Assembly (NCBI GenBank): GCA_963978545.1
Contig: OZ021730.1
Coordinates: 434,001-498,000, forward strand
Length of the DNA: 64,000 nt
Direction: 5' to 3'
From: Linyphia triangularis
Lineage: Eukaryota; Arthropoda; Arachnida; Araneae; Linyphiidae
Of the stretch, positions 39,865-51,827 are shown in pieces. The notes beneath the pieces are model-generated. The model was not told the DNA's origin. It did no database searches and saw nothing but the letters and a program-made list of their open reading frames with translations. The first letter of the stretch is position 1. Every line of letters starts with the position of its first letter. The position numbers and the translations under genes are program-made.

Positions 39865-39926
39865 AATTGGACCACCTCACTCTCCGCAACCATACCTATA
39901 AAAGGTTGCATTTTTCCAGTCTTCGC
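39865..39926 (+). promoter_or_regulatory. Plus-strand TATA promoter, unit 3 (drives gag1)
   Basis: TATAAAA at 39897-39903, then AGTCTTCGCATTC starting at 39918 and gag1. This is the only unit where gag1 still sits directly on the promoter, and it defines the target site used by A and C. Confidence 0.78.
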
Positions 39927-41482
39927 ATTCCCAATCAAATCATGATCAGAATCACGAGCTAGTCGGACCTGTTACCGATCGTTCTTCATCATTCCCATTT
40001 GTTGGTTTTTACTGACGTTTCTGAAATGGTGAGGCGCAAAGCTATCAAACCTAAGCCTGCATCTGCTAAGGCAGTTTGCCATGTTCCTGTTGTAGTTCCC
40101 ACTAAGGTGGATGAGCCGATTGATGTTTCCTTTGCTAGTACCCCTGTAGTACCCATTAATATGGATGAGCGGATAGCTGTTGTTCCAGTGCCGGGTACCA
40201 ATGAAGTACCCATTAATTTGGAGGAGCGGCTTGATGACATTTCTATCCCTGAGATTCCAGTGCTTAACTCTCCTGTTATAGTTAACACTGCTGCTGATTC
40301 AGGTGAAGCTGAATCGCCCAGATTCATTCTTAATCTCCCCAATGCTATCCAGTATGATGAGGCAAATCTGGCCAACATTTCTGGCGCCAAATCTACTGAT
40401 ATCTCTTTCCCTCTTAGCCCACCTCGCTCCTTCAAAGTTGTTGTTCGAGGTTTAAATATCAAATCCTCTATTTTGGACATAGCCGACTGGCTGGTCTGGA
40501 AGAAACCAGAGTTTTCCCCCATTCAGATCACACAGATGAAACGCCGTAATGGGCATAAGATGCCCCTTTTTATTTTGGAGTTCCCTTTCACTGAAAATCA
40601 ATCTGACATTTTATCCTGGCGTACCATGTTATACACTAAAGTCAGAATTGAACCCCTCATAGGCAGGAAGGCGAGCGGACCCCAACAATGCTACAAGTGT
40701 CAGCATTGGGGTGCCCACCTTGCTGCTGAATGTACCTCTCCCATCAGATGCCGACACTGCTCTCTTGATCACAGTAGTCGTGCATGCCCAGTCAAAAATG
40801 GCCCAAAGCTTTTCTGCAACTGTGGCCAAAATCATGCAAGCTCTTCTCTCTCCTGTCCGACTCGTAGAGCTTTATTTACCAACCCTCAGACGGTCACCAA
40901 GGCTAAAAAACCTCCCCCTCTAAATTCTGACTGTACCAGATTTGTTCCTCGTCCCCTGATTATCAAAAGTATAACTAAGACCTATGCAAATGCTGTCTGT
41001 CAAACAATTGAAACCACAGTCAACAAGGCGACTGAATCAGTTGTTCTGACCCCCATTCAGACTTCCTCTAAAGATTCTCAAGCAGGCTCTGGTCTTGAAT
41101 CTTGCCAACTCAATGATAAATGCTACGTTGCATTTTTATTCACTCACGGTTTCATTATGGATGAGTTTTCCGACCTTCAAGATTGTTACAACTGGACCGA
41201 GGATAATGCATCCTTCTTTTTACCAGTTATACAATTTATCAGGGATTTCCCACCAGTTTGGACTCCACTGCCCTGTGCTTAGTTTAGCTCCTCCCACGTG
41301 CCTTTTCCTCGCTTTCTATTGGAAGGTGATCCAAGCCAGCTCCTGTACCAAGTGTGGTGTCATGTTTTGCTTTTATTGTATGCCAGTTCCGATATTTCGT
41401 CCTTCAATTTATCCCACCCTTCATATCAGAGAGTATAGCATCTTCGGATCAGCACTCCGTTAATTGTAATATTAAAAAGTAA
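39918..41482 (+). mobile_element. gag-only element gag1, unit 3
   Basis: 1565 bases between 13-base repeats at 39918-39930 and 41483-41495. In direct contact with the plus promoter, so probably the copy in the window most likely to be expressed. Confidence 0.85.
40026..41282 (+). CDS. gag1 Gag-like protein, unit 3
   Basis: 418 residues from ATG 40026, intact. Same domains as unit 1: acidic N-terminus, single RRM-like domain, long-spaced first knuckle, third knuckle FCNC. One visible difference, Lys for Thr after the knuckles (KAKKPPP). Confidence 0.82.
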   Translation: MVRRKAIKPKPASAKAVCHVPVVVPTKVDEPIDVSFASTPVVPINMDERIAVVPVPGTNEVPINLEERLDDISIPEIPVLNSPVIVNTAADSGEAESPRFILNLPNAIQYDEANLANISGAKSTDISFPLSPPRSFKVVVRGLNIKSSILDIADWLVWKKPEFSPIQITQMKRRNGHKMPLFILEFPFTENQSDILSWRTMLYTKVRIEPLIGRKASGPQQCYKCQHWGAHLAAECTSPIRCRHCSLDHSSRACPVKNGPKLFCNCGQNHASSSLSCPTRRALFTNPQTVTKAKKPPPLNSDCTRFVPRPLIIKSITKTYANAVCQTIETTVNKATESVVLTPIQTSSKDSQAGSGLESCQLNDKCYVAFLFTHGFIMDEFSDLQDCYNWTEDNASFFLPVIQFIRDFPPVWTPLPCA

Positions 41483-41495
41483 AGTCTTCGCATTC

Positions 41496-41709
41496 TCAGA
41501 TTTAGAGCTCTGAGAGTAAGACCTGACTCTCGCCTCTTTCTTGGCGCTTTTTGACTGGGTTTCTAACCTTATATGCGGGCTGGTTCACCAAGTGGTTGCA
41601 AGGATGAAATATGTAAACAATACAGGCAGATCGCTACATTTTTACATGCAATTTTATATTCAGTAGGTCTTTTATGTTGTTGGAAGTTATTGCTCCCATC
41701 CTAACAAAC
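41496..41709 (+). other. Leader of displaced plus-strand transcript, unit 3
   Basis: As in unit 2: short hairpins near the start, no substantial ORF. Confidence 0.4.
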
Positions 41710-41725
41710 GGCTCTTTTCAGGGCC
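41710..41725 (+). other. Histone-type 3' stem-loop, unit 3
   Basis: GGCTCTTTTCAGGGCC, identical to the other units. Confidence 0.5.
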
Positions 41726-41964
41726 CAAATATGACACACTTTGCTTGACATGTTGACTGTTTCATAACATTTTCTGGACTCAATACAATACAAATTTACT
41801 CAAACAAACGTTTAAAGCTAATATTGCCGTGTTACAATTACAGGGAAAGAGGAGTCCTTTATTTGTAGCTGCCCAATTCTAATTCTTGAACTCTCGTTTG
41901 AGGAATTGAATACAAAAGTGACCTTCTCTGTCATCTCGATTTGTGCTTGATCATTATAGTAAAC

Positions 41965-42411
41965 ATGGACGTATTTAATTATGTGAAACGTCTGCCTGCT
42001 TATGTGCAAACTTTAAGGAATACGAAAACTAAGGACATCTCTGAAACAGATGGATCATGCATTTTGTGGTATGTTGTTGAAATGCCATGTACGGTGTTAC
42101 GTTTGGAACTATTTGTTTCTATATAACGACTAGAGATTTTGTATCTGCCTTCCATGGATAAATTGCTATTACCTAATAATTTTCCGTGGTCACGTTTATA
42201 CCACGCGGAACGTACATGCTTCTATTCGGTCACCGAAGTCAAGCAATATGTGCTGCGGTCAGTACTTGAGAAGGTGACCGGTTGGGAACGATTAGTACAG
42301 TTGACATTTCATTGTTTTTTTATTTTTTACTTCCAATATATTACTTCACTTAAAGCCAGGAATAAGGCAAACATAAAATCTAATTGTTTATATCTAACAA
42401 AATATCGATAG
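41965..42411 (+). other. Two small conserved ORFs, unit 3
   Basis: Frames 41965-42126 and 42154-42411, equivalent to unit 1, one residue changed (R for H). Function unknown. Confidence 0.25.
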
Positions 42412-42822
42412 TTTAGGCATGTTCACTTCACGAGCTCCCTACATTACAATTTATTGGGGTTTTTTTATTACCACTTTAATACATCACTCAAAGTCAAACA
42501 TAAAATCTACTTGCTTATATCTAACAAAATATCAATAGTTTTCTTCATGATAGATTTGGCACGTTCAATCCACGAGTTAACTACATTACATTAAGCTAAT
42601 TGTGAGTGACCAGATCTATGTGAAAATCAAATGTATAATGTGCTTTTGCAATTTCATCTTAAAATACAGCACTCTATTTAAAGAATGGAGACTTGTTTTT
42701 TAGTGATATATTAGGCGAAATTTTCCTCCTTTATTGGAACTGGAATGCTAGAGGTAAAAGCAATTTTTAGATATCTGGTATGTTATTGAAAAAAAACTAA
42801 ACATGAAAATTCAAATAATTCA

Positions 42823-42848
42823 TTTATTAAATCCTGATATGTTTTATT
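42823..42848 (-). terminator. Poly(A) signals of ankyrin gene, unit 4
   Basis: Minus-strand AATAAA hexamers as in unit 1. Confidence 0.5.
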
Positions 42849-42989
42849 ACATGTATATGATATAAATTTTTGAGCAAAATAAAAAAACATTTTTAAAGAA
42901 AGCATACAAGTTTTAATCTTTGAAACATAGGTAAAATTATATGTACAGTTACATAATCAACAATATATTCAAAACAGAAGTGTAGGGCA

Positions 42990-44788
42990 CTAATTACAAA
43001 AAGCTATAATTACACTTAACAAATCATTTTGATCCAAGTAATTTGCCAAAACACAGGCACAATCGTAATTCAACAAAACTTTTCTTGGCATGCTGCAATT
43101 CACATCAGAAATGCCTTTTACAGCAGTATATACATTACATTCCTCTAGTTTGTCTTTTAACAATGAACGTTCTAATTTAGATGATATCAATTGCGAATAC
43201 AAAGGATATCGTTTATTTGCAATTATTAGCAATAATTGATCCACGTTAAATCCTTCTTCTGCATTGCTGTACATTTTATAGCCGGAATACATTTGCATAA
43301 ATTCAAACAATGTCCGACCATTGCCAAGATTATCTGACTTCATTCTATGCAATTCCTGCTCACATTTAATTGCGTATTCTGACAACATTCCTTGGAGTTC
43401 GTGTTCACGAGTCCAGTCCTCGATGTTGAAGTCCGGCTTCTCAAGTAAGCAATACTTCAACAGCAATTGAACGATAGCAAGGCTGCATCCGTTTTCTATT
43501 GCTAGGTCCAAAGGACTGAGACCATTTCGGTTTTTGACATTAACGTGGGAACCTCTTCTCAGCAAAATTTCAACTACGCTCGGATGACCTGTCTGATTTT
43601 GCACCGCTTTATGCAGTGGCGTGTCACCAAATTCATCTACTGAATCAACATCTATGCCACTGCTAATCAAGAATTTGACGAAAACTGCCGTACATCCGTT
43701 AATGCACAGGGCACTGTGCAGAAGTGAGCCACCGCACTGGTTTTTGGCAGTGTTGACGTTCATATCCAGGTAATCGAGGAGAAATGTAAAGATACTAACG
43801 TTGAAGTGTCCCAAAGCGTGGAAGAGTGGGCTTTGACCTGAAATGTTAGCACTGTGCAAATCTCCGCCGGCAATAAGCAACAATCTGATAACTTCCAGTT
43901 CCGCATTCAGAGCAAGTGCTATAGACAGACTCGAATCGTCCGGAAGATCGGCTCTGGCTCCTAGGTAAAATTAAAATTACAACTTTAATTAAGGAAAGTC
44001 TTAAATCTAAAATAATTCAAATAACAGAGTTAAATATATTTACTAGTTACCAATATTGGCAAACCTTTTATGAATATTTAAATGGAAATACTGCTATTTT
44101 AAATCTTAACAGAAGGTTATCTTACAATACTACCGCGTTAAAGGAATTAACTTAAATTTCTAATCTATCCAAATGTACACGAAATGAAGTTTTGGATATG
44201 CAATTCAGAATCCTTTTATCTAATTTAAAAGTAATGAATAATTTTGTCATTTTCTTCTGTAAATGCAGATGGGACAAACTTAATCTCTGAAATCAGTTCA
44301 TAATTATTTTGACAAAAAGATTTTTGAAACAGTTAAATTACCTTTTAAGATGTAATGTAAGATGTAGGAATGGGATATGAGGAAGCAACAAAAAATTGAC
44401 AATTCAGCGTACATGGAAATATTTCGGTCTAATAAAAGGCTCCCTTAAAAATTGTTGTAGAAAAGCGTTTACATATTAATTTATGTTTTTACATACCTCC
44501 TTCTACCAATGTTCTGATCGTTTCAAGTCTGTTCCTGCAATGTAGGGCATTGATGAGAGGTGTTGGGCCGCCATGACAGAACTGGAAATTAGGATCTGCG
44601 CCATAATAGAGGAGAAGCTTGACGATGGCGATCGAGCATCTTCGGTCCGTCAGAACCCGAAGCAGGGGGGATTGACTGCCTTCTACTTCGTTGGCCGAAG
44701 AAGGGTCACGTTGCAGGATCAGTTGGATCTCACTCAAATCCCATTCTTCTTCGTACAATACACTGTGAACAGAAGTGTTTTCAGGCAT
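42990..44788 (-). CDS. Ankyrin-repeat protein, two coding exons (unit 4)
   Basis: Exon 1 at 44788-44497, exon 2 at 43960-42990, 420 residues, splice sites kept. It combines Trp (EDW) with Leu (SPL). The frame is open upstream of the ATG through the pyrimidine tract, but the homologous start is 44788. The gene is separated from its presumed promoter by gag3 plus R2, about 7.5 kb. Confidence 0.8.
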
Positions 44789-45720
44789 GATATCTGTAAA
44801 AAAAAAAAAAAAAAAAATTAAAGCATTTTCAAAAGTTTGAATATTCCATTTTACTTTTGTAATCAAACGATTAAACTTAAGATTGGTACGTTTCAATCTT
44901 AAGAGAAAAGTGCCTTTATTTTTTTGTCAAATTCTATATCGGTCGGAATATTGTTTCAAAACCAAAGGTATTTTCTTTAGGAATAGCAACAGCAATATCA
45001 GCCCATTGTCAAAAATTTGAAGTTGAAAATAAAAGTATCTTTTAAGATTACTAAAGGTTAAAGATTAATATTTAGTTCATTAAAATTTTTTAAACTGTAA
45101 AAAAAAAAAAAATCATATGACTTTCCCTTTAATATTTGTTTATGTGTTACCAATACTTCTGTATACTTGAAATTCATGCGTCTTACAACAAAATTTATGA
45201 AGATATTGCGACAGAAAGTATGCGGAAGCGTTGACACGGTCATACCGGCTATCTTTCGATCATCGGATACAAGCATTATGGGTCAAATACAGGAAAAAGC
45301 CAAACAAAAAATATACTTGCTGTTTATTATACTAAGATACACGTCAGTAATTTAAAATGGGGTACCTAAAATACAAGTTGAGGGACCAGGATAGACAATG
45401 AACCCACCTAATTCTGTTACCAAGAAAATAGGTGGGTGGCAAGTGGTCTGACCTAAGCAATGAACGAAGCCACGCTTTAGAGCCCAACACCACTACCGAA
45501 ATCCGTGGAATTTATGATTGGGAGGGAAAAACAGCTGGACGATCCAGATACTGAGGTCTGGGAACAGCAAACCCTAAAGAGAAATGTAAACACAAATGCA
45601 AGTATAATATGAATACATTTTTTACCAGTAATTTTGTTCAAGGTGAATCTGCAATAATCCGAGATCTATTGGTAGACAGCTCTGAGAGAGATCTGGTCGC
45701 TTCAGAGTCTAGAGTCGAAC
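44789..45720 (-). other. Upstream/leader region of ankyrin gene, unit 4
   Basis: As in unit 1, with the 19-base box at 45490-45472. No separate gene supported. Confidence 0.4.
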
Positions 45721-46118
45721 TGATGTAAAATCATCTATTCTATGATGATGGTTTGAAGTGGCTACAGCCCGGAGGCACTTTACCACTGGTCGTAGTGGAG
45801 CCCGAAGGGCGATCGTCGGAATTAAAAAGATCAAAATTGGCAAAAAATCAAAGACGGGACGGACAGGACAGCACAGAAGGTGAAAAACAGTTCAAATGAA
45901 GAATTCCAAGACGCTCTTTGACAAAAGCAGCAGGCTAAGATGGTCTTCCAATCGGAAACGTGGAAATGGCAGATGGGAGGACCTAAGTTGGTTGGTTGGT
46001 TGGTTGAATTTTGTTTCCTGGCGCAAGGGCAACACTAGGGCCAAACTGCGCCGAAAATTTTATAGAAGTCAACCAGTTAAAAGATTTAAAGTAAAAACAA
46101 TTTTAAAAAGTAAAATCT

Positions 46119-49100
46119 TTAGATAAGATGATAAAACCCAATATCTAATAAAAATTTAAAAAGGTTATGATGAGGAGGTGAATTTAAAAGTGTAGATAAG
46201 GATGGGTGAGCTGAGTTAAAGAGACGAAGTCGTATAGAATTAAAAGTTGGACAGTCTGACAAAATATGGACAACAGTAAAAGAAACACCGCAGGAATTGC
46301 ATGTGGGGGCATCTTCTGCCAGCAGAAGATGCACATGGGTAAAACGAGTGTGGCCTATTCTTAAACGAGTCAGGAGCACTTCCCTTTTCCGGGATTGTTG
46401 GATAGGCGCGAATCCGGAAACTAAGGGCTGAAACGAACGCAGCTTGTTGGCTGTTTGTGCATCCCACATGGCCTGCCAAGTGAGAGACAGAGCAGTTTCA
46501 CAAGCTTTATTTGCGTCGTCAGGGCAAAGCCAAGTGCTCCTAGGTCCACTTGCTGATCGTGCGATGGAATCTGCGCGTTCATTACCCATGATCCCCACAT
46601 GACCCGGGACCCAACAAAAAAGAACATTAAAACATCTCTCTAAAAGTGTTGTATGAATCGCTAAAATATCTAAGATGAAAGGATGGGTTTGGCTCAGTGG
46701 ATTATTCAGAGCATCCAAACAGCTCTTAGAGTCTGTGTAAATAATCCACTGGCCGTGCTCTTGCTGTAGGATGTATTGCAAGGCCATGAGAATCGCCAGG
46801 GATTCAGCTGAAAAGACGGAGCAGCTTTGGTGCAGTTCTCGTGACATGATGACATTGTCGTGAACTGCAGCTGCTCCGACATGTCCCGGGAACTTCGACC
46901 CATCCGTATAGATTGCTTTAAAATTAGAGAAATTATGTCTGTGATAGTAAAATAGATGAGTAAAAACTATATCTGGTGTTTCAGACTTTTTAAAATTATT
47001 AAAGATTGTTAAAACTTTGATGTTATGAGGATGCCAGGGTGGTGGAGTGAATGTGATAGGACGAATCCTGAAATTATCAAGTTGATGAAATGTAAGAATT
47101 GAGTGAATTCGTAGAGAAAATGTTGGGATGCAAGATGGGCGTGCATTAAAAAGTCTAGAATGAGATGAGTTATAAATATTGTGCGAGAGAGGATGTCGTG
47201 TGTTATTTTTAATTTTAAAATAAAATTTTAAAGAAAGCTGGTCTCGTCTCAGTTTCAAAGGTCGCTCTAAACATACATTAAGTACACTTGGAATTGGTGA
47301 TGTACGGAAGGCTCCCGACGCAATTCTGACACCGTGGTGGTGAACAGGGTCAAGGAGTATCAAAGCCGATTTTCTGGCTGATCCGTACACCACAGAACCA
47401 TAGTCAAGTTTAGAACGAATAAGGCATCTGTATATTCTCAACATGGAGGTGGTATCAGCACCCCAGGAAGTGTTAGAAAGCACCTTCAGAAGATTCAGAG
47501 CTTTAGTGCACTTTATTCTAAGATGTCTCAAATGAGGCAGGAAAGTGAGCTTCGAGTCAAAAATGATCCCGAGGAATTTAGTTTCTGATACTATAGGTAT
47601 CTGAGACCCATTTAAGAAAAGCTCGGGGTCGTTATGAAGCTCACGTTTCCTGCAAAAGTGCATGGCCACGGTCTTCTGTGCATTGAATACAAATCCATTT
47701 TGATTGGCCCAGCCTGTAATCCTTCTGAAGGTAAGTTCAATTTGTCTTTCGATGTGAGACATATTAATTGAGGCGCACGTTATCTGGAAGTCGTCGACAA
47801 AAAGCGAACCAGACACTGCAGGTGGAAGGCAGGTCATAATGCCGTTGACTTTTATAATAAACAGTGCACAACTCAATACACTTCCCTGGGGAACGCCTTG
47901 CTCTTGAATATATTCATCTGATAAGATGGAGTTGACGCGTACTTGGAAGACTCTCCGAGAAAGGAAATTCTCAATGAAGAGTGGTAAATTTCCTCTGAGA
48001 CCTAAATTATGTACGTCTCTGAGGATACCATATCTCCAAGTACGGTCATAGGCTTTCTCCATGTCGAAAAATACAGACACCAAATGGTTCCGCTTGACAA
48101 ATGCCTCCCGAATGGCTGTTTCAAGGAGGAGTAGGTTGTCAAGTGTACTTCGCCCACGACGGAAACCACTTTGAAACCGAGAGAGACAATTGTTTTGTTC
48201 CAAATAAAAAAGCAGACGAGCATTGACTAATTTTTCTAATAGTTTGCATAAGCAACTAGTTAATGCTATTGGTCTGTAGCTGGAAGGACTCTTAGCGTCT
48301 TTATCTGGCTTGACAATCGGAATTACAAGAGCGCGTTGCCATGCTGACGGAAATTTGTTTTCCCGCCAGATTCTATTATATAGCTTGAGAAGGAACTTGA
48401 GTTGGAGAGGCTGGAGATGTTTCAGCATACTATAATGTATTTCATCATGACCAACAGCTGAGCCGCGAGTGTTGGAAAGAGCTCGCATTAATTCAGCCAT
48501 GGTGAAATCAGCATTATAGTCTTCCAACTAAGTAGATGTAAAATTTAGCTTAGTTTTCTCAGCTTTGCGTTTGATAGAGGCGAACGGCTCTTTGTAATTC
48601 GAGTTGCTGGATATTTTAGCGAAAGAGTCAGCCAGAGTGTCAGCAATACCTTTAGGGTCTGAAACAGTTCCCTGGTCTGTCTCCAAGATTGAAATCGAGT
48701 ATCTTGGGTATTGGCCCTTTATCTTATTTACTTTATTCCAGACCCTTTTAGCAGAGGTATTTGATGTTATGGTACTGACATAAAGCATCCAAGAGTTCTT
48801 CTGGCTACGCCGGCGGATTCTACGAGCTTCTGCTCGGGCACATTTAAAAGCGATAAGGTTGGCTTCTGTGGGATATCTGCGGAAAATACCCCAAGCCTTC
48901 CTCCGCTTTTTATGTGCAACTTTACATTCGTGGTTCCACCACGGTTTTGGAATTTTCGGTAGATTGGTAGATGTCAGCGGGATAGAGAGGCGAGCAGCTT
49001 CCAAGATGGCATGGGTGATAGAATTAACAGCTTCATCGATGTCATCCTGGTCCACCATCTCGTCAGAGAAATGGACGAGGGAAGAAAACTGTTCCCAATC

Positions 49101-49796
49101 TGCGGATTCAATTTTAAAACGAGGGATACGAGCAGAGGGAACAGCAGCGACTCCTAACATCTCCAGTCGGACGGGAAAATGATCACTATGGTAAGGATCC
49201 CGCCCGACATGAAAAGACCATAGATGAAGAAGAGATGGTGAACACAAGACAAGGTCGATGGCATGGAACGTCCTCGATGGGGTGTGGAAGTATGTATGTT
49301 GCCCGTTATTTAGAAGACATAGATTTTGATCTTCTATCACTTTTTCGACTTGTCTTCCACGTTGATTCATATCTGGGCTACCCCAAAGAGGACTGTGGCC
49401 ATTGAAATCCCCCATTAAAATAATAGGGGAAGGAAGCTGGTCACAAAGCCTGTTTAATTCTGATTGTCGGATGTTACGATTAGGGGGGAGATATATTGAA
49501 CATACGGTTATCAATTGATTTTTCACTGTAACTCTAGCGGCAACAGCTTGCAAGTTGGTAGAGAGCGATAGCGGGGTGGATGGGTTGCTATTAGATATAA
49601 ATATAGCAACACCACCGCTAGCTCTGTCGCCGCTGACAAAATCCTTACGTAGAGGACTGTACCCCCTAACAAGAGAGCTCTGAAAAGGCTTCAAGAGCGT
49701 CTCTTGCAAACAGAAACAGACAGGTTTGTGTAAATCTACGAGGTGTTTTATATCTACCGAATTTTGATGGAAACCGCGGCAGTTCCAAGATAACAT
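46119..49796 (-). pseudogene. ORF2 of element R2, one in-frame stop
   Basis: Same total length as R1 ORF2 (1225 codons), starting at ATG 49796. It is interrupted by TAG at 48530-48528, at the position of a Glu in R1 (FTS-N-E-L-EDYNADF region), just before the reverse transcriptase. Endonuclease is upstream; reverse transcriptase (FVDD), RNase H (YTDGSK, GHVGIMGNERAD) and C-terminal zinc motif are downstream and otherwise open. Two bases differ at the stop codon. No frameshift, so the loss looks recent. Readthrough is possible but unsupported. Confidence 0.88.
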
Positions 49797-49804
49797 ATTG
49801 AATG

Positions 49805-51169
49805 TTACTTGGAAGAATTGCCGATCCGCCGGTCTAGAGACTTGCTCCTCGGATGAAGAAGAGCAGGGGTTTCGAGGCCTGGGTCGACCTCCATGTCACC
49901 TGGGTCAAGACCCGAGATGACATCTGCTTCATCATCGGTGGATGATGGCGATGATTCAGACTTCTCTTTCCTTGGTTTGATTTTTTGTTGTTTATTTGAC
50001 AGGATTTTTGATTGGATTTTAGTCTTAAGAACTTCTCCGGGTTTATTGGTTTGTTTATTTTCAGATTGTTTCTTGTTTTTTGAAGGTTTAACAGTAGTTT
50101 TGGAGGGATTTTTATTACAATTCGAATTTCCGGGAATTGGGATTGTCTGAGATGAAGAGGTACTGTGCTTAACGAGCGGTGAAAAACATTTAAGCAGTTG
50201 TTCGGGTGACATTTGAGAGTTAGGTACATGAATATCCGTTTGTGTGGCTATTGATTTTACTTGTATTGGTTTGGAGGCAATTGCTTTAGCTATTGTTTTA
50301 GCCATGGATTTTTCTATTGTGGTTTCAAAGATGGTTCGGGCTTCTGGATAAGAGATGTTATTGTGGGTTTTTATTTCTTGTATTTTCTTTTCTTTATCGT
50401 AGGTAGGGCACTTTCTGGAGAAAGATGGATGATCTCCAGTGCAGTTTACGCAGGTGGGCTCAGCTAGGCAGCCTTCGCTTTGATGTTCAGTGCTGCCACA
50501 CACTGCGCAAACTTCGTGGTCACTCCTACATGTGTTCCTAGAATGCCCGAACTTTTGACATTTAAAGCATCGCAATGGGTTAGGGATAAACGGTCTTACA
50601 GGACAACTTAGGTAGCCTGCTGTAATTTTACTGGGTAATTTAGGGGAGTTAAACGTTAGTATTATGTGCTTTGTCTTTAGTATGTTGTTATCCCTTTTGA
50701 TGGTGATTCGGCGTACATTTGTAACCCCTTGGGAAGAAAGTTCCCTTAGGATTTCGGAATCTTCAACGTGTTGAAGATCCGATTCCGAAATGACGCCTTG
50801 ACTGGAATTGAGTCCTTTATGAGGGGTTACATTGATTTTGATGCTTCCCATTGTCGATGCTGCTAATAGATATTGAGATTGCCTGGAGTCTTTAGTTTGA
50901 ACAAGAAAGTCACCCGATTTTAACTTCTTAATGCTTTGAGGTTCGTTTCCACAGATACCCTTAATGCCCTTTTGTATAAAAAAAGGGGACATTTTACCCA
51001 ATTCACCGGATTCGGATTGAATAACTAAGAAAGTGGGCTCATTCAGTTGAGAAGCTTGTTTTTTTGGTATTATATCACTGTCTAATTCTATTGTACGTTT
51101 AGTAGATTGGTTTGGATTTTGGGGATTTGGGCCTCCCGTCGGGCTGAAAGAAAGAGATTTAGTTTCCAT
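49805..51169 (-). CDS. ORF1 Gag-like protein of element R2
   Basis: 454 residues from ATG 51169 (METKSLSF). RRM-like region, three zinc knuckles (CFKCQKFGH..., CAVCGSTEH..., CVNCTGDH...), NISYPEAR motif and a basic serine-rich tail, as in R1. Intact, unlike ORF2 of the same element. Eight bases separate its stop from the ORF2 ATG. Confidence 0.85.
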   Translation of the reverse strand: METKSLSFSPTGGPNPQNPNQSTKRTIELDSDIIPKKQASQLNEPTFLVIQSESGELGKMSPFFIQKGIKGICGNEPQSIKKLKSGDFLVQTKDSRQSQYLLAASTMGSIKINVTPHKGLNSSQGVISESDLQHVEDSEILRELSSQGVTNVRRITIKRDNNILKTKHIILTFNSPKLPSKITAGYLSCPVRPFIPNPLRCFKCQKFGHSRNTCRSDHEVCAVCGSTEHQSEGCLAEPTCVNCTGDHPSFSRKCPTYDKEKKIQEIKTHNNISYPEARTIFETTIEKSMAKTIAKAIASKPIQVKSIATQTDIHVPNSQMSPEQLLKCFSPLVKHSTSSSQTIPIPGNSNCNKNPSKTTVKPSKNKKQSENKQTNKPGEVLKTKIQSKILSNKQQKIKPRKEKSESSPSSTDDEADVISGLDPGDMEVDPGLETPALLHPRSKSLDRRIGNSSK

Positions 51170-51827
51170 ATGTTTAGTTTTTTTTTATTCGGGCACTAGA
51201 GTCCCACCCACCATGGAGTCCGCGATATCGGGGATAGTGTACACCGGCAAGCAACAAAAATAATAAAAAGAAAGAAAACAACAACTAAACTGTTGCGCAC
51301 GGCATAACACTACCGGGTTGTCCAGCACCTATACGCGAACGACTCGCCCCTGTAGAAGTCTCCACCCTTAACGAGATTCCCAGCAGACGAGCCGAACGCT
51401 TGATCCCTAGCCGCCGACGAGGTCGGACGACCAGCCGATTGATACACACGGGACCAATGTGCACCTCCCGTTTATCTGAAGCAAGGGCCAAAGTAGTGTA
51501 TTGGAACAGTATGTCGTCCCTCAACTACCAGGATCCCCCTTTCCAGGGACACGGGTCTCCACGCACGGCAAACACGTGGGTGATATAATCCCCGAGAGAA
51601 GCTGATAGCAACAGAGCGGCACAAAGCTTCTCAAGGGGAGCCCTCACCTCTGAAGAGGTAACCACAACGAGGGAAATAAGAGAAGCCAAACAATAAATAC
51701 AGAACCCAAAAAAGAAGGTAAAACAGAAGGAGAGATAGATCACTGGGGCGCCCCGGGGTTGTGAAGCCCGTATTTACTTTGAGAAAGTAAACCCCCTGAG
51801 GGGGGGAGGAGCTAAGTAGAAAAGGAG

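Larger units (their letters stand above)
33972..42505. repeat. Tandem host unit 3
   Basis: Shortest unit, 8.5 kb. Ankyrin gene intact, gag2 at the minus-promoter start, and the plus promoter joined directly to gag1. Shows the pre-A state of the plus site. Confidence 0.9.
45988..51804 (-). mobile_element. I-like non-LTR retrotransposon R, copy R2
   Basis: About 5.82 kb. The target duplication is imperfect: GGAGGACCTAAG (45976-45987) against GGAGGAGCTAAG (51805-51816). Same structure as R1 and a TTGG-repeat 3' end, but clearly diverged from it across both ORFs and the 3' UTR, so it is an independent insertion. ORF2 has one premature stop. Confidence 0.88.
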
